DNA of 64,000 nucleotides from assembly GCA_963580455.1 (NCBI GenBank), contig OY756964.1:25084001-25148000 (forward strand), read 5' to 3'. Source of the stretch: Euonymus europaeus (taxonomy: Eukaryota; Streptophyta; Magnoliopsida; Celastrales; Celastraceae). Every line of letters begins with the position of its first letter. Positions within the stretch are counted from its first letter, which is position 1. The notes below the pieces were generated by a model that was not told the DNA's origin, did not search any database, and was given only the letters and a program-made list of their open reading frames with translations. Both the position numbers and the translations under genes were made by a program. Positions 54,405 to 64,000 of this stretch are shown in pieces.

Positions 54405-57273
54405 ATGGCAGCCAGGTCTACTGAACATCAAGACAATCAGCAATCAGAAAATGAGGGATCAGAACTATCCAGTATTCATAATGGAAATTTCCATATTTTC
54501 AAATATTATGAGCCCTTGTATCAGGCTGCACGTCAAGGCAATTGGAAGGACGCTAGCAAGATTTTTCAGAATCACCCTGATGCGTTTACGGCTAAAATTT
54601 CTATATTTTCAATGACGGCGCTGCATGCTGCCGCTTATAATGGACAAACGGAATTTGTTAAGAAGATGTTAAGGGACGAGCGTCTCCCTTCTGAGGTGTT
54701 GGCAATGCCTGATGAGGATGGCTTGACTCCCCTCCACTACGCTGCCATGGCCGGAAACTTCGAGATGGCTGAGGCACTTCTGAAAAAAGACTCATCCTTA
54801 ACACAAAATGCAGACTGTAGAGATTTCACTCCTCTCCTGACAGCTTGCGCTCTTGCTCCAGAATGTAAGAAGTTGGTGTGGTATCTTGCAATAAAAACCA
54901 AAGATGATCCTCCCGCCAGCCCCTTCACTGGCAAAATGGCCCGTCTGCTCATTAGCAGTTTAGCTTATGCAGGACTTTACGGTAAATTGGCAATTGTAAA
55001 TGCCTATATATAGCTGGTTAACTACACTAGTAGTTATATATATATATATAGGTATTCTAATATTTTTCCTTGAATTGTTCGACAGATATAGTGCAATATC
55101 TGCTGGAGCTTTACCCTAAATTGATTACTGCCGTCTCACATGGCAATACTCTACTCAGAGCGATGGCAGAGGCGCCTTCCTACTTCGAAAGTGGACATCC
55201 GTTCGGGATTTGGGAGCGTTTGATCTATCAAAGTATTCAAATTTTATGTGCCTGTATATATTCTTTTATTTTGGTCTCCCAGTAAATTAACAGTCTTTTT
55301 TTCTTTCTTTTTGCCTAAGTTGTTCCTGCGCCCACTGACTTTGTGTCACGCTCACTGAAAGGGGATGTGGAAGAAGCATCTCAAAACTCCAAGAGTTATG
55401 GAGAAACGCCTTTATTGAAAAGGACCTATGTGGCTCAAGGTTTGCACTCGTTCATCAAGCTTTCAAATAGAATTGATCATCAGTGTTGAGAAATGCGCCC
55501 ACATCATGTGGGCCTTGAAAAGTTAAAGAGTTGCGCATTTATTTTCCGATAGTGGAGCTTGGCTGAGAGCTCCGACAATAGCAATTGAGCAATAGAGCAG
55601 TTATTTTTGTAACACTTAACTACATTTAAATTGCATTGCACAACTCCCCTAGCTTGCTAGTTATATCTCAAAAAGTTAGAATGTTTCTTTATAGTTGAGA
55701 TATATAAACTGTCTTGATCGAAAAGTTAAGATTTTTTTCTCCCTCTGGTCGCAGTGCTTTTATGGTTGAAAAGGTCACCTTGGGAATTGAAGGTCTTTAA
55801 ATCAGGTATGCTACGATATTCCAAGCCATCTGTATATAAATGCCAAATTGTTGTCTTGTTGAGACGTACGTACGGCGGTGGTCAATTTGTTTTGATTTTT
55901 AGTTCCTGTAATTGATTCTTATATATGTTGCGTGCAGTTCGAGACACAAAATCAAGACACAAATTGGCCATGGGTTTGGTAAAAACTGCGTGTGACGAAA
56001 TTTCAAAAATGGGCATCGAGGAGAAGCTCAAGTATTTTAAGGATCATGACATCTTGGATACCGCTGTAATAAATGGAGTGGTTGAAATTGTGAGGGTTTG
56101 CCTTGAATATTTCCCAGATTCGATTGACGTCCAAACTCTCATGGTCTACGCTGTGAAACATCGACAAGTAAAGATTTTCAATCTCTTGTCTGAGAGAACT
56201 ACCTTGAGCAAGAGACGAGCTTTGAGTGATATGGAAAACATCTTGGATGAGAGAACTACCTCGAGGGAGCGACAAGCGGAAACCTGGCTCAAGTCTCTTA
56301 GTAATACGGAAACAGGCAACGTCTTGATTCAGGCAGCCAAGTTTTCACCTCAACCCCGACTTACAGGTGTTTCTGGTGCAGCTTTCCAAATGCAAAGAGA
56401 AATGCAATGGTTCAAGGTATAAATACTAGTACAATTAATTCTCATCTAATAATTTGAGTGGTGTCTCATTGTTGGGTTTTCTTCATCCGATTTATTTTCC
56501 AGTACCATTGGAGAATTTCGGAGTTTCTTCATCGATCCCTTTGTTAACTAACTTGCAGGAAATGTTTAAGTCATATCCTCAAAATTTTAATAACGTTAAC
56601 CCCTGTTTTTTTTTTTTTTTTTAATTAAAATAATGTAGTGTTAACTTTGGTATTTGACTGATATTTTTGGTAGGCTGTGGAAAACATGAGCCCCAGTTTT
56701 AAGGCACGGAAATTTGGCCAAAAACCCGCTTGGCATACGTTCCAAGAAGAACACAAGGATTTGCTCAAAGAAGGACAAGAGTGGATGAAGAATACTTCAA
56801 ATTCCTGCATGCTTGTTGCAACTCTCATTGCTACTGTAGTGTTTGCTGCAGCTTTTACGGTACCTGGAGGCAATGATGAGAAGGAAGGCACTCCAATTTT
56901 TTTGAGGGAACCCTCATTTTACGTATTTGCTCTTGCGAATGCAATAGCTCTATTTTCGTCCATCACTTCCATACTAATGTTTTTATCCATTCTCACTTCG
57001 CGCTACGCTGAAGAGGATTTCCTTAAGTCACTGCCACAGAAGTTGATATTTGGCCTTTTGTCTCTCGTTTTCGCCTTAGGCACAATGATGGTTGCCTTTA
57101 GTGCAGCTCTTTACATTATGCTTGTTGAGGAGTGGGAAACGGTTTATATATTGATTGTCTTCTTGAGCTCGGTCCCAGTGATATTATTTGGAACGCTGCA
57201 GCTTCGTTTGCTTTGGCAATTGGCTCAATCAACATATGGAAAAAGCATTTTTCGTCCTCAGAAGCCCTGGTAA
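54405..57273 (+). CDS. Ankyrin-repeat protein with C-terminal PGG membrane domain, copy B
   Basis: Six coding exons, 54405-54981, 55086-55232, 55320-55439, 55755-55805, 55938-56416 and 56674-57273, have the same lengths and phases as copy A and give 657 residues. Ankyrin repeats and the PGG domain are intact. By eye it differs from A at about 15 positions over residues 1-618 but at about 11 of the last 39 (B ends QLRLLWQLAQSTYGKSIF, A ends QIRLSWQLFQLTYGKGIF). Intron 5 has about 50 extra bases, including a T-rich tract at 56607. Both copies appear functional. Likely a membrane protein of the ACD6/ITN1 type in defence or stress signalling, by family only. Confidence 0.92.
55035..55050. repeat. 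(TA)8 microsatellite in intron 1 of ankyrin gene B
   Basis: Half the length of the paralogous (TA)16 run in unit A. Confidence 0.95.
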
Positions 57274-58499
57274 TTCCATGATCATAGGGTTCCTGGAATT
57301 GTAATTAAGAGATAGAAATTTGACTGGAACTCTATGACTCTATCTAGGTGTATGATGTTGGTTTTGGTTCAGTATGTACTGTTTGTCTTATGTATTTCTG
57401 TTATTATTGCGTGTGTTTGTACTTCTCCTCAATAAAACTTTCAAGATTTCGTATCGATTTATTCTAAAATTTTTGTTGAATTTGGTTTGAGTCATAGTTT
57501 TTAGGAAAAAGGTCAATAAGTTTTATGCCAACCTCCTAAATTTCTATATCTAATAAATACAAGCTCATTTTATAATTTTCAACTCGATCGCTCATTATTC
57601 AAATCTTTCTCATGGCATGTCACTCGATCACCAATAGATGAGGTGTGGCAGCCGGAGTCTTGGGTGGCGATGCGGAAGTGCTGCATGACACCTTTTAATT
57701 GACTCTGTAGCTGACGTGCTACTTCTTTGAAAATAATATTAAAAATAGAAGACAAGAATTTAAACGATGACAAGATGAAATAAAATAATTTAAAATTATA
57801 TTATTGGTGACCTGATTTAAATTTCGCATCGGGCTTCGGCTTGACGTCCTAAGTTGAAATCCAGTTCGGCCCGTTAAGTTTTTTTAGTTAAAGTTTGATT
57901 AGCACTATTTCCGGGGTGGAAATAGTGCTCCTCTGAAGTTTAAAAATACACTTTAATCGGGCTGAGCTTGGACAAAGAAATAGGCTAGCCCGACCTCCTA
58001 ACATTTTATAAAACCCGGCCTTTGCCTCTCTAATTTGAAACGTGGATTGTATGGAGTGGAACCAACCAGGGCAAGGTTGTTTGGAGAAATAAAAGTACCG
58101 TTTTGTTTGGATGAGAGTATGTTAACTTATAAGTTAGTTCACACGCTAGATAGGTTATAAGCTCAATTTCATTAATCATCAATCAAATATCAAAAAAAAT
58201 TCATCAATTTCCTTTATTGTTACTGTTCTCTCACACATTTGCCATTTTATCTCTCAAAATATATGTTTAATTTTGAAAAAAAATTATATATTCGAACTCA
58301 ATGCATAAAGCTCTTTCCAACAATATCGATATTCAATAGTTTTTATTTCATTGTTAAACTAATTTACATACCACTCACAGTAAATTGACAGTTTATACGT
58401 TATTAAAACTTACGCTCTAACAAACAACACATAGCTTATTTGACAGTTTATACGCTTCCCAGCTTACACACTATCAGCATAGTCTCGTTCAAATAATCG
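57274..58499. other. 3' flank of ankyrin gene B
   Basis: Paralogue of 45504-46639, with the same 12-bp hairpin (57901-57929) and about 90 extra bases near 57475-57570 that are missing in unit A. Confidence 0.5.
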
Positions 58500-58858
58500 A
58501 AAGATGATGGAAGCTATTATTCTTGGGTTGGTGCTATTATTTTAGAAAGTGACTCTTTAAATATTTTCTCTGCTATCACAAATAATCGAAAGATGCTGAC
58601 AACTTTGGGGTTGTGCTAGATGACTGTGCTATCTTGGGGTCTCGACTCTCGATTGAGGTTGTTTTCAGTGTCTCATACCAGGAAGAATGGAAATGCAATA
58701 GCCCATAGTCTTGCACGTCATGCTCTCTCTCTCTTTAGTGAGAATGTATTCAGTGGCAAGCTTCAGTGTCTCTTTAAGGCTTCTCTCTTTAGTGAGATAG
58801 ATATTGCAGTCACTGGTTTTTAATGAAATCTTACCTTTTAATCAAAAAATAAAAAAAT
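58500..58858 (+). mobile_element. LINE 3' fragment: RNase H remnant, unit B
   Basis: Copy of 46640-47003, with VSHTRKNGNAIAHSLARHAL in an open frame of 67 codons and an A-rich tail (AATCAAAAAATAAAAAAATC). It remains a fragment without catalytic core. Confidence 0.75.
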
Positions 58859-58909
58859 CCCAAAACATCCATCAGATAAAATTTTCCAAGTAATTTTTGT
58901 CAGAGAAGA

Positions 58910-59025
58910 GTCATAATGATCGAGGACCTACATTGCATTTAGGAGAATGCACAATGCAAGAAAAATTATTCTCTGTTCTGTATAGGAGCACTGAGTCTCC
59001 CATTTGTCGATCTGATACAAATTTC
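58910..59025. repeat. Tail repeat copy truncated by a LINE
   Basis: First ~115 bp of the 36020/47075 repeat; homology stops at CAAATTTCAAAAA where LINE sequence begins. Confidence 0.75.
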
Positions 59026-60398
59026 AAAAACCATAGAACATAGTCAGATTCCCTGCAAGTACCCTCCTTGGCCAGCAGATCAGCCAAGTCATTACCACCT
59101 CGCCTAATGTGAGTGAAAGATAGATTTTGAAGTTGTGACTGAGAGAGATGAATGGAGTTTGCGACTTGGGACAACTTCCAAGGATAATCCACTAGTTGCG
59201 ACACCCACTTATAAGCATTACTGGAATCTGTTTCTACAGTAAGGACGGAACCAGCAAACTCACTACATGATACAGTAAGCAATAGCGCTTGCATAATAGC
59301 TTTTACCTCCGCTTCATTCGATTCAAAAATGCCTATGTAGCATGAGAAGAGGCATTTTATATTTCCATGCGAGTCACGTAATACGCCCCCAATTCTAGCT
59401 CTTCCCGGTTTTCCAAGAGACGAACCATCCACATTCCATTTGAGTTGACCCACAGGAGGTGGGGACCAGCTAGAATATTGTATTAATCTCCTAGCAGCAA
59501 TATTACTCCATGATTGCAGTGATTGGGCAGATTGTTGAATTTGGAAGCTGCAGTATGGGAAGTGGGGCTCCAGCCATTTGGACCACAAGCATAATCTAAC
59601 GAAAATGAGGTCATAAACTAACTCTCAATTCACCACTTTATTAGTGAATACAGCTGCATTTCTCTCTTTCCATATGGACCAAGCAATTATATAGAATAGT
59701 AGCCGCCACATTTGAATTTGGAAAGCACCCTTAATTGACATATTTCTCCACTGCTCAAATAATATATCAATACTCCCAGCAGCCACCCAACTCAAACCCC
59801 ACCAATTAATAAACCTATACCATAACTTCAGTGGCCCCTCACAATGGCAAAAGATGTGATTAACCGATTCTTCAATAACACTGCAGAAAGGACAAAGATT
59901 TTCAGAGTTGCTAATGATACCCTTGCGCACAAGAGCATCTCTAGTTGGTAATTTTTCCTGTAATAATATCCATACAAACACCTCAACTTTAACCGGTGCA
60001 AGGCCTTGCCACACGGTTGAGGTTAATGGTGCTTGGGTGGAAGAAGGAATAGGATGCGGCAGCTTGTGGTATAGGGATTTCACAGTGAACTCCCCATTTG
60101 ATGTATATTTCCAAACACGCTTATCACTCCTAGATGGACACATGGTTATCTGACCAATGAGATGAACCAGTTCCACTAGTTGTGCTTCTTCCCAACTAAA
60201 CAACCTCCTTCTCCATCTAAGATCCCAAGACCAATTAAAACTTGTCCAGGAACCCATATTTGCAATCACTTCAAATTTTTGGGAGGAAAGTAGGAACAAC
60301 CTATTGAACCTTGTTCTAAAAGGAATATCAGATGCCCATGAGTCGAACCAAAATTTGACAAAATTTCCTTGGCCAATTGAGACGCCTATGCCCTCCAT
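59026..60398 (-). pseudogene. LINE ORF2 fragment: zf-RVT plus RNase H, one in-frame stop
   Basis: Upstream part (60398-59625): WFDSW, then the zinc-binding region VWQGLAPVKVEVFVWILL, CPFCSVIEESVNHIFCHC, and AWSIWKERNAAVF. A TGA at 59625-59627 interrupts; the same frame resumes and runs through RNase H: WNVDGSSLGKPGRARIGGVL, NEAEVKAIMQALLL, ETDSSNAYKW, RRGGNDLADLLAKEG. The catalytic acidic residues are present. The frame also extends upstream of 60398 to about 60478 before the inversion point. Reading into the flank beyond 59026 is not LINE. Confidence 0.82.
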
Positions 60399-60571
60399 AA
60401 AAGTTTTCCCAGGTGGTGCACTTACAGGTGATGTAAGACGTTGTATAGATGACCAAAAATGAGAGGCTATGATGGCATGGTCTTAGGATGTATTCCTATC
60501 TACTGCAATGTATTTGTTATTTTTTATTCATATTAATGAAAGTCTCTTTATTTAAAATATTAAAAAAAAAA
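59026..60571 (-). mobile_element. L1-type LINE with internal inversion (twin-priming structure)
   Basis: From about 60480 down to 59026 the LINE reads on the minus strand (zf-RVT, then RNase H). The short remaining segment, about 60481-60571, reads on the plus strand: a 3' UTR with TTAATGAAAGTCTCTTTATT and an A10 tail at 60562-60571. A 5' part inverted relative to a poly(A)-ended 3' part is what twin priming produces. No target duplication was found, and the right flank does not resume unit A sequence, so a deletion or other rearrangement may have accompanied it. Confidence 0.7.
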
Positions 60572-61154
60572 GCACCAAAAATCTTAATGATCAAGCTTCT
60601 CTCCTACAAATGAAGTGAATATAGCAACCAATAAATAGATCATGCCAACTTATACTAATCTCATCTATGTACCCGACAATCATCAATCATGTCTATCAAC
60701 CAATTAAGGTAGAGAAAATTATCAAACAAAAACATTAGATTTTTGACCTTCTACAATCCCTTCTTGTGATGAGGACTTGTTAAAGAACTCAATACAATCA
60801 ACTATGGCTTCGGAGTAATGCGATTGAGAGGAGTAATAGGAGCCGCATGAAATCTTCGGTGGATTAAAAGAGCTTCATTGCTGCAGACCAGTACTACTAC
60901 TAGTTTCAATGTCTTGATAACCTGCAGTTACTTGTATAACAAAATTGTTTATCTAAGTAAAATTAATAATTTGTACTTTAATTAACTATTACTCAATCCA
61001 ATTAAGGTAAAATTTCATTTAATTACTCTATTGTATTATATCTCACTTAACACACTACTCCACTTAATCCTCATTTTTTTTATCCACGCAAGCCCTTTAT
61101 GGATCATCACACATTCATTATGTATGGTGTGCATTGTGGGGATGAGAATTTGTG
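60572..61154. other. Intergenic, no feature recognised
   Basis: AT-rich DNA between the LINE and the next Mutator-like fragment. No exon, hairpin or repeat copy was recognised. Confidence 0.45.
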
Positions 61155-61492
61155 CCCCTCAGGGTTTGACATTTATTGTTTGATTTACAGTAGTAAAAAA
61201 AACACAATTACATAGCATTATAAAAATTAAATCATTTTTGAAAAATAATGTAATTACAAAAGTATATTAAAAACTATTGATGATGAATCTTGTTAGAGAG
61301 AATTTTATGTGCTCAGTTTAAATATGCAATTTTTTTAAAAAAAAATTACCATGTATTTTAAGAGATAAATCGTTTCAAAATTTTATTTATGAAAAAAAAT
61401 ACAAAAGTTGCACTGAATTAGACTTGTCTTCAAATAAGTTTTATGAGTGAACTTGCAACTTAATAAGTCCACAAAATTGGATCCACCTACAA
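61155..61492 (+). mobile_element. Mutator-like element fragment (23309 family)
   Basis: Same orientation as the 23 kb copy. It begins within a tandem unit (CAGGGTTTGACATTTATTGT) and continues with TTTTTGAAAAATAATGTAAT and GATGATGAATCTTGTTAGAG to a terminal CTACAATTCACC near 61492. The left half is missing. Confidence 0.7.
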
Positions 61493-61556
61493 TTCACCAT
61501 AATTTTTTAAGTTAAAATTCAAAAATACACTTTAATTGGGCCGAGCTTGGCTTGGA

Positions 61557-61973
61557 TAGGGATGAAATAAGACCGGGCTGAGTCGGGCTTTGACTGGCCC
61601 TAAACCCGACCCTATCTTTTTTAACAAGCCCAAGCTCGATAGGGCCTGAAAAAACCAAGCTCGAGCTCGTTTTAAAAGGGCTCGGCCATAAAGACCCGTT
61701 TGTAATATTTTAGTTTTGTTTTAATTAATATATATTAATTATTTGTTTGATTATAAATATATAATAAATACAAATATATACGGATATAATGTATATATAA
61801 TATATAGATATCTATATATGTATTATATATATAAAGGCTTACAAGCCGAGCTTCTTTAAGCCCGAGCTTGGCCCGTTTAACCAAACGAAAATAAACTCGA
61901 GCTCGGCTCTTTTAACTTAACAGTTAAGCTCAAGCAGCGCCACCCGTGGAAGGCCGACCCATCTTCATCCCTA
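61557..61973. mobile_element. hAT-type element, 417 bp
   Basis: The ends TAGGGATGAAAT and, reversed, TAGGGATGAAGA are inverted and followed inward by CCGGGC/GGGTCGGCC-type sequence. Flanking 8-mers GGCTTGGA (61549-61556) and TGCTTGGA (61974-61981) match at 7 of 8. Units A and B have the uninterrupted text GAGCTTGGACAAAGAAATAG at the equivalent repeat, supporting the insertion. No coding capacity. Confidence 0.72.
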
Positions 61974-61977
61974 TGCT

Positions 61978-62128
61978 TGGACAAAGAAATAGGCCAGGCC
62001 GGACGACCTGGGCTCATAACATTTTATAAAAGCCTGAGGACGGCTCTGCGCATTTTCATCCCTAGGATTGGACAAAGAAATAGGCCAGACCCGACCACCT
62101 GGGCTCATAACATTTTATAAAACCCGGC
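61978..62128. repeat. Tandem duplication of ~57 bp with hAT-end scar between copies
   Basis: TTGGACAAAGAAATAGGCCAG through CTCATAACATTTTATAAAA appears twice, about 91 bp apart. Between them is CATTTTCATCCCTA, like the right end of the preceding hAT, suggesting a second insertion now mostly lost. Confidence 0.65.
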
Positions 62129-62460
62129 CCTAGCCTCTCTAATCAGAAACGTGGATTGCATATTTGCATGGAGTGTGGAACCAGCCGGGGCTAGGTGGTT
62201 GGTGGTACCAGGTCGGTTTGGAGGTTAGAGCAAAGTACGGATGCCACTGCCCAATCAAATAATTCCAAGTAATCCCTTGACTTTTCACAGAAGTTTATAT
62301 CTTGTTCATTTTTCTCCAGGCCCTTGCTCCTCTCTCTCTCTCTCTACTTCTCTTGTGCCTTCACTTGTTCGAAGCAAGCAATTGAGGGAAAATCTACAAT
62401 TGGGAGAATTTACTTCCAACCACGTCTTGTTTCTGACTTCAATCCTTATATATAATTTGT
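62129..62460 (+). pseudogene. Third ankyrin/PGG promoter and leader-exon remnant (no coding region)
   Basis: Aligns with the upstream region of ankyrin genes A and B: CCTCTCTAATCAGAAACGTG, then TATCTTGTTCATTTT, a CT-rich leader, GAAGCAAGCAATTGAGGGAA, AATCTACAATTGGGAG and TTACTTCCAACCACGTCTTG, where A and B have their leader-exon donor. Identity is clearly lower than between A and B. The coding exons do not follow; instead there is unrelated DNA and the RRM-like gene on the other strand. Confidence 0.75.
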
Positions 62461-62881
62461 TAATTCCCATGTGGAGATTAATTTTTTTAATGATATGATT
62501 TGATCTTAATAAGTTTATATTAGTTTCGTATCGATTCATCTTAAAATTTGGATAATTTGATTTGATTCAGCTCGTGGTAGGTAGGTCACAATCCTATATA
62601 CATGTTGTTGGAAATTTTTGAATAGAAATTAGATGTAAAATGTATTTTCATTAGCGAATAAACTCGATGATAGCAAATTCTTGCCATAATAAATCATCTC
62701 TCAATTTATAAACGTATTGTGACTCTTATCCATTGAGTTTACTATTATCAATATCTAACATTTTTAATAATCAAAAAAATGTACACATTTCTACCCAAAA
62801 AAAAATGCAGAACAAATTGTGGACATTTTATTTCAAAAACATACAACGCAACTCTTGCTTAATCCCTTGTCAACATAAAAC
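62461..62881. other. Intergenic, 3' flank of the RRM-like gene
   Basis: AT-rich; includes the 3' UTR of the minus-strand gene. No other feature recognised. Confidence 0.4.
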
Positions 62882-63760
62882 TCATACCTCAGACGAGGGT
62901 GGCAGCTGCTGATGTGGTAACATTGGATGTGGCGACTGCAGAAATGTTGGAGCATTGCTGATCGTTGTTTTCGGACGTTTGGGCACGAATTTTCGGGCCC
63001 AAACATGCTTACCATTGATGGTGAACTTAGCTTTATCCACCCCTTGAAGAATCATATCAATGACAGAAGAGTTATTAAAAACAATACGAGCAAACAAGGC
63101 TTGCTCATTGTTCCTAACCTCTTGCATGTACAATGCTTCAATACATTCTCCATAAGCCATAGTGAAGAAATCCCTAACCTCCCATTCAAATACAGGGTAC
63201 CCCTTAGAGAATGTCACAAACATGGTCCTATTATCTTGGGGTACCCCATAAGTGGCCGAGGATGGCATCTCATTCCTCACATACATCTCATTTGGAGCAA
63301 ATCCGGAGTGAATCACCGATGGCTGACTAGTGTTTCTTTGAATGGCCAAGTCCATGAGATCACTTAGACATTTAAGACACACTTCATTCACGACTTTGGA
63401 GAAAGCTATAGACTTGTTTGATCTCTCTTCTAGGAAGAACTGGAGAGAGATTTTCACGTCTAGATAATCATTGATCATAAGGTCGTTGACATTGGACGAT
63501 GAGGCAAAATTAGGATTTTGAATGCAGTTGATGCAGAGGATAGCCTCATCCACCAAATCGTAGATTAAAAAGAAGGGCAAAGACAGTATCTGCTCCACTA
63601 TATCACCGTATAACATCCGCTCCAGCCAAAGCCAGAAGCCCATCACCTGCAAGCATTCCAGTGGGTCTCTCCATAAGTACTGGGTAAGTACAATGTAAAG
63701 CTCTCGGTCGATCAGATGAAACTGCTTGAACTCTTCAAGCGTGATGACTGTTGGATCCAT
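62882..63760 (-). CDS. Plant protein with RRM-like domain, function unknown
   Basis: An intact single-exon 292-residue protein. Residues 1-150 (MDPTVITLEEFKQFHLIDRE, LWRDPLECLQVMGFWLWLER) are a helical plant-specific region. Residues about 177-262 look like an RNA-recognition motif: an RNP2-like TMFVTFSKGYPV, then EVRDFFTMAYGECIEALYMQ and an RNP1-like ALFARIVFNNSSVIDMIL, ending GKHVWARKFVPK. The tail is Pro/Gln-rich. I recall related uncharacterised plant proteins with the same two-part layout but no assigned role; RNA binding is inferred from the fold only. The RNP1 core is not canonical. A promoter region probably lies in 63761-64000. Confidence 0.72.
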   Translation of the reverse strand: MDPTVITLEEFKQFHLIDRELYIVLTQYLWRDPLECLQVMGFWLWLERMLYGDIVEQILSLPFFLIYDLVDEAILCINCIQNPNFASSSNVNDLMINDYLDVKISLQFFLEERSNKSIAFSKVVNEVCLKCLSDLMDLAIQRNTSQPSVIHSGFAPNEMYVRNEMPSSATYGVPQDNRTMFVTFSKGYPVFEWEVRDFFTMAYGECIEALYMQEVRNNEQALFARIVFNNSSVIDMILQGVDKAKFTINGKHVWARKFVPKRPKTTISNAPTFLQSPHPMLPHQQLPPSSEV

Positions 63761-64000
63761 GATGATATCTAGAGTAAGCTAGAGAACGTACACTCCTGAA
63801 ATAATAAAATACTCCATTATATTAATCGCTTGAATTGCAAGAAAAAATATGCAGAAATATTGAAGGAATTAGCGGAGGAATGAAGGAAGGAAGAATTCTC
63901 TGGAGTCTATAATTCTGCAATAATTGAACAAAAGAGCAATGATTGAAAACCTCATAACCGATTTAGACCGAGTAAGAGAAGAAAGCAACAGATAGGCATT
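63761..64000 (-). other. Upstream region of the RRM-like gene
   Basis: Contains the presumed 5' UTR and proximal promoter. A possible leader-intron acceptor (TTCAGGAGTG on the minus strand near 63795) is seen, but the donor would lie further upstream; not certain. Confidence 0.35.

Larger units (their letters stand above)
50482..59030. repeat. Segmental duplication, unit B (ankyrin/PGG gene copy 2)
   Basis: Direct-orientation copy of 39707-47172. The left edge starts in the right end of the MITE-like repeat (TTTTTATTGCAT, then TGCTCTCTGTG). The right edge is where a LINE begins. Coding positions are offset by 11,724 bp in exon 1. Confidence 0.93.

Noticed and set aside
1..64000. CRISPR arrays, prophage, operons or other prokaryotic systems
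   Set aside because: The window is plant nuclear DNA; repeats are transposons, segmental duplications and microsatellites, with no regular short repeat-spacer arrays.

Overview
This 64 kb window is nuclear DNA of a flowering plant, most likely a eudicot. Evidence: intron-rich genes of plant-only families (GRF-interacting factor, BIG GRAIN 1-like, BREVIS RADIX-like, nuclear PsbX with a transit peptide, CYP72-clan P450s, ankyrin/PGG membrane proteins), AT-rich intergenic DNA, and plant-type transposons (Copia, L1- and RTE-type LINEs, Mutator-like, hAT, MITE-like).

Layout. 1-2.07 kb: 5' half of a Copia retrotransposon on the minus strand. 3.3-4.6 kb: 5'-truncated LINE with a 16-bp target duplication. 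6.15-6.86 kb: internally deleted BREVIS RADIX-like pseudogene. 8.9-9.9 kb: BIG GRAIN 1-like gene. 14.8-18.6 kb: four-exon GIF transcriptional coactivator with an old RTE LINE antisense in intron 2. 19.4-19.8 kb: PsbX gene with a one-base frameshift. 20.3-23.0 kb: RPA70A-type replication protein A large subunit (minus). 23.3-24.7 kb: Mutator-like element split by a nested hAT.

24.9-34.9 kb is an inverted duplication: (CYP72-like P450, two-domain Dabb protein) on the minus strand, then (Dabb protein, CYP72-like P450) on the plus strand. All four genes look intact. The right Dabb copy has lost the start codon of its chloroplast-type presequence. A perfect 17-bp hairpin lies between the two Dabb genes.

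39.7-59.0 kb is a direct segmental duplication whose two units each carry a complete 657-residue ankyrin-repeat/PGG gene (coding offset 11,724 bp). Unit B holds a Mutator-like insertion whose empty site is preserved in unit A. A third, diverged promoter/leader remnant lies at about 62.1-62.5 kb, so the array once had at least three members. A hAT element between the units contains a tRNA-like pol III A-box/B-box module. 59.0-60.6 kb is a LINE with the inverted structure expected of twin priming. The window ends with a minus-strand gene for a plant protein with an RRM-like domain (62.9-63.8 kb).

No prokaryotic-type systems are present. The most notable local biology is the paired P450/Dabb inverted duplication and the expanding ankyrin/PGG array, whose copies differ mostly in the last 39 residues. 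Splice sites were placed by eye from GT/AG consensus, phase and family conservation.
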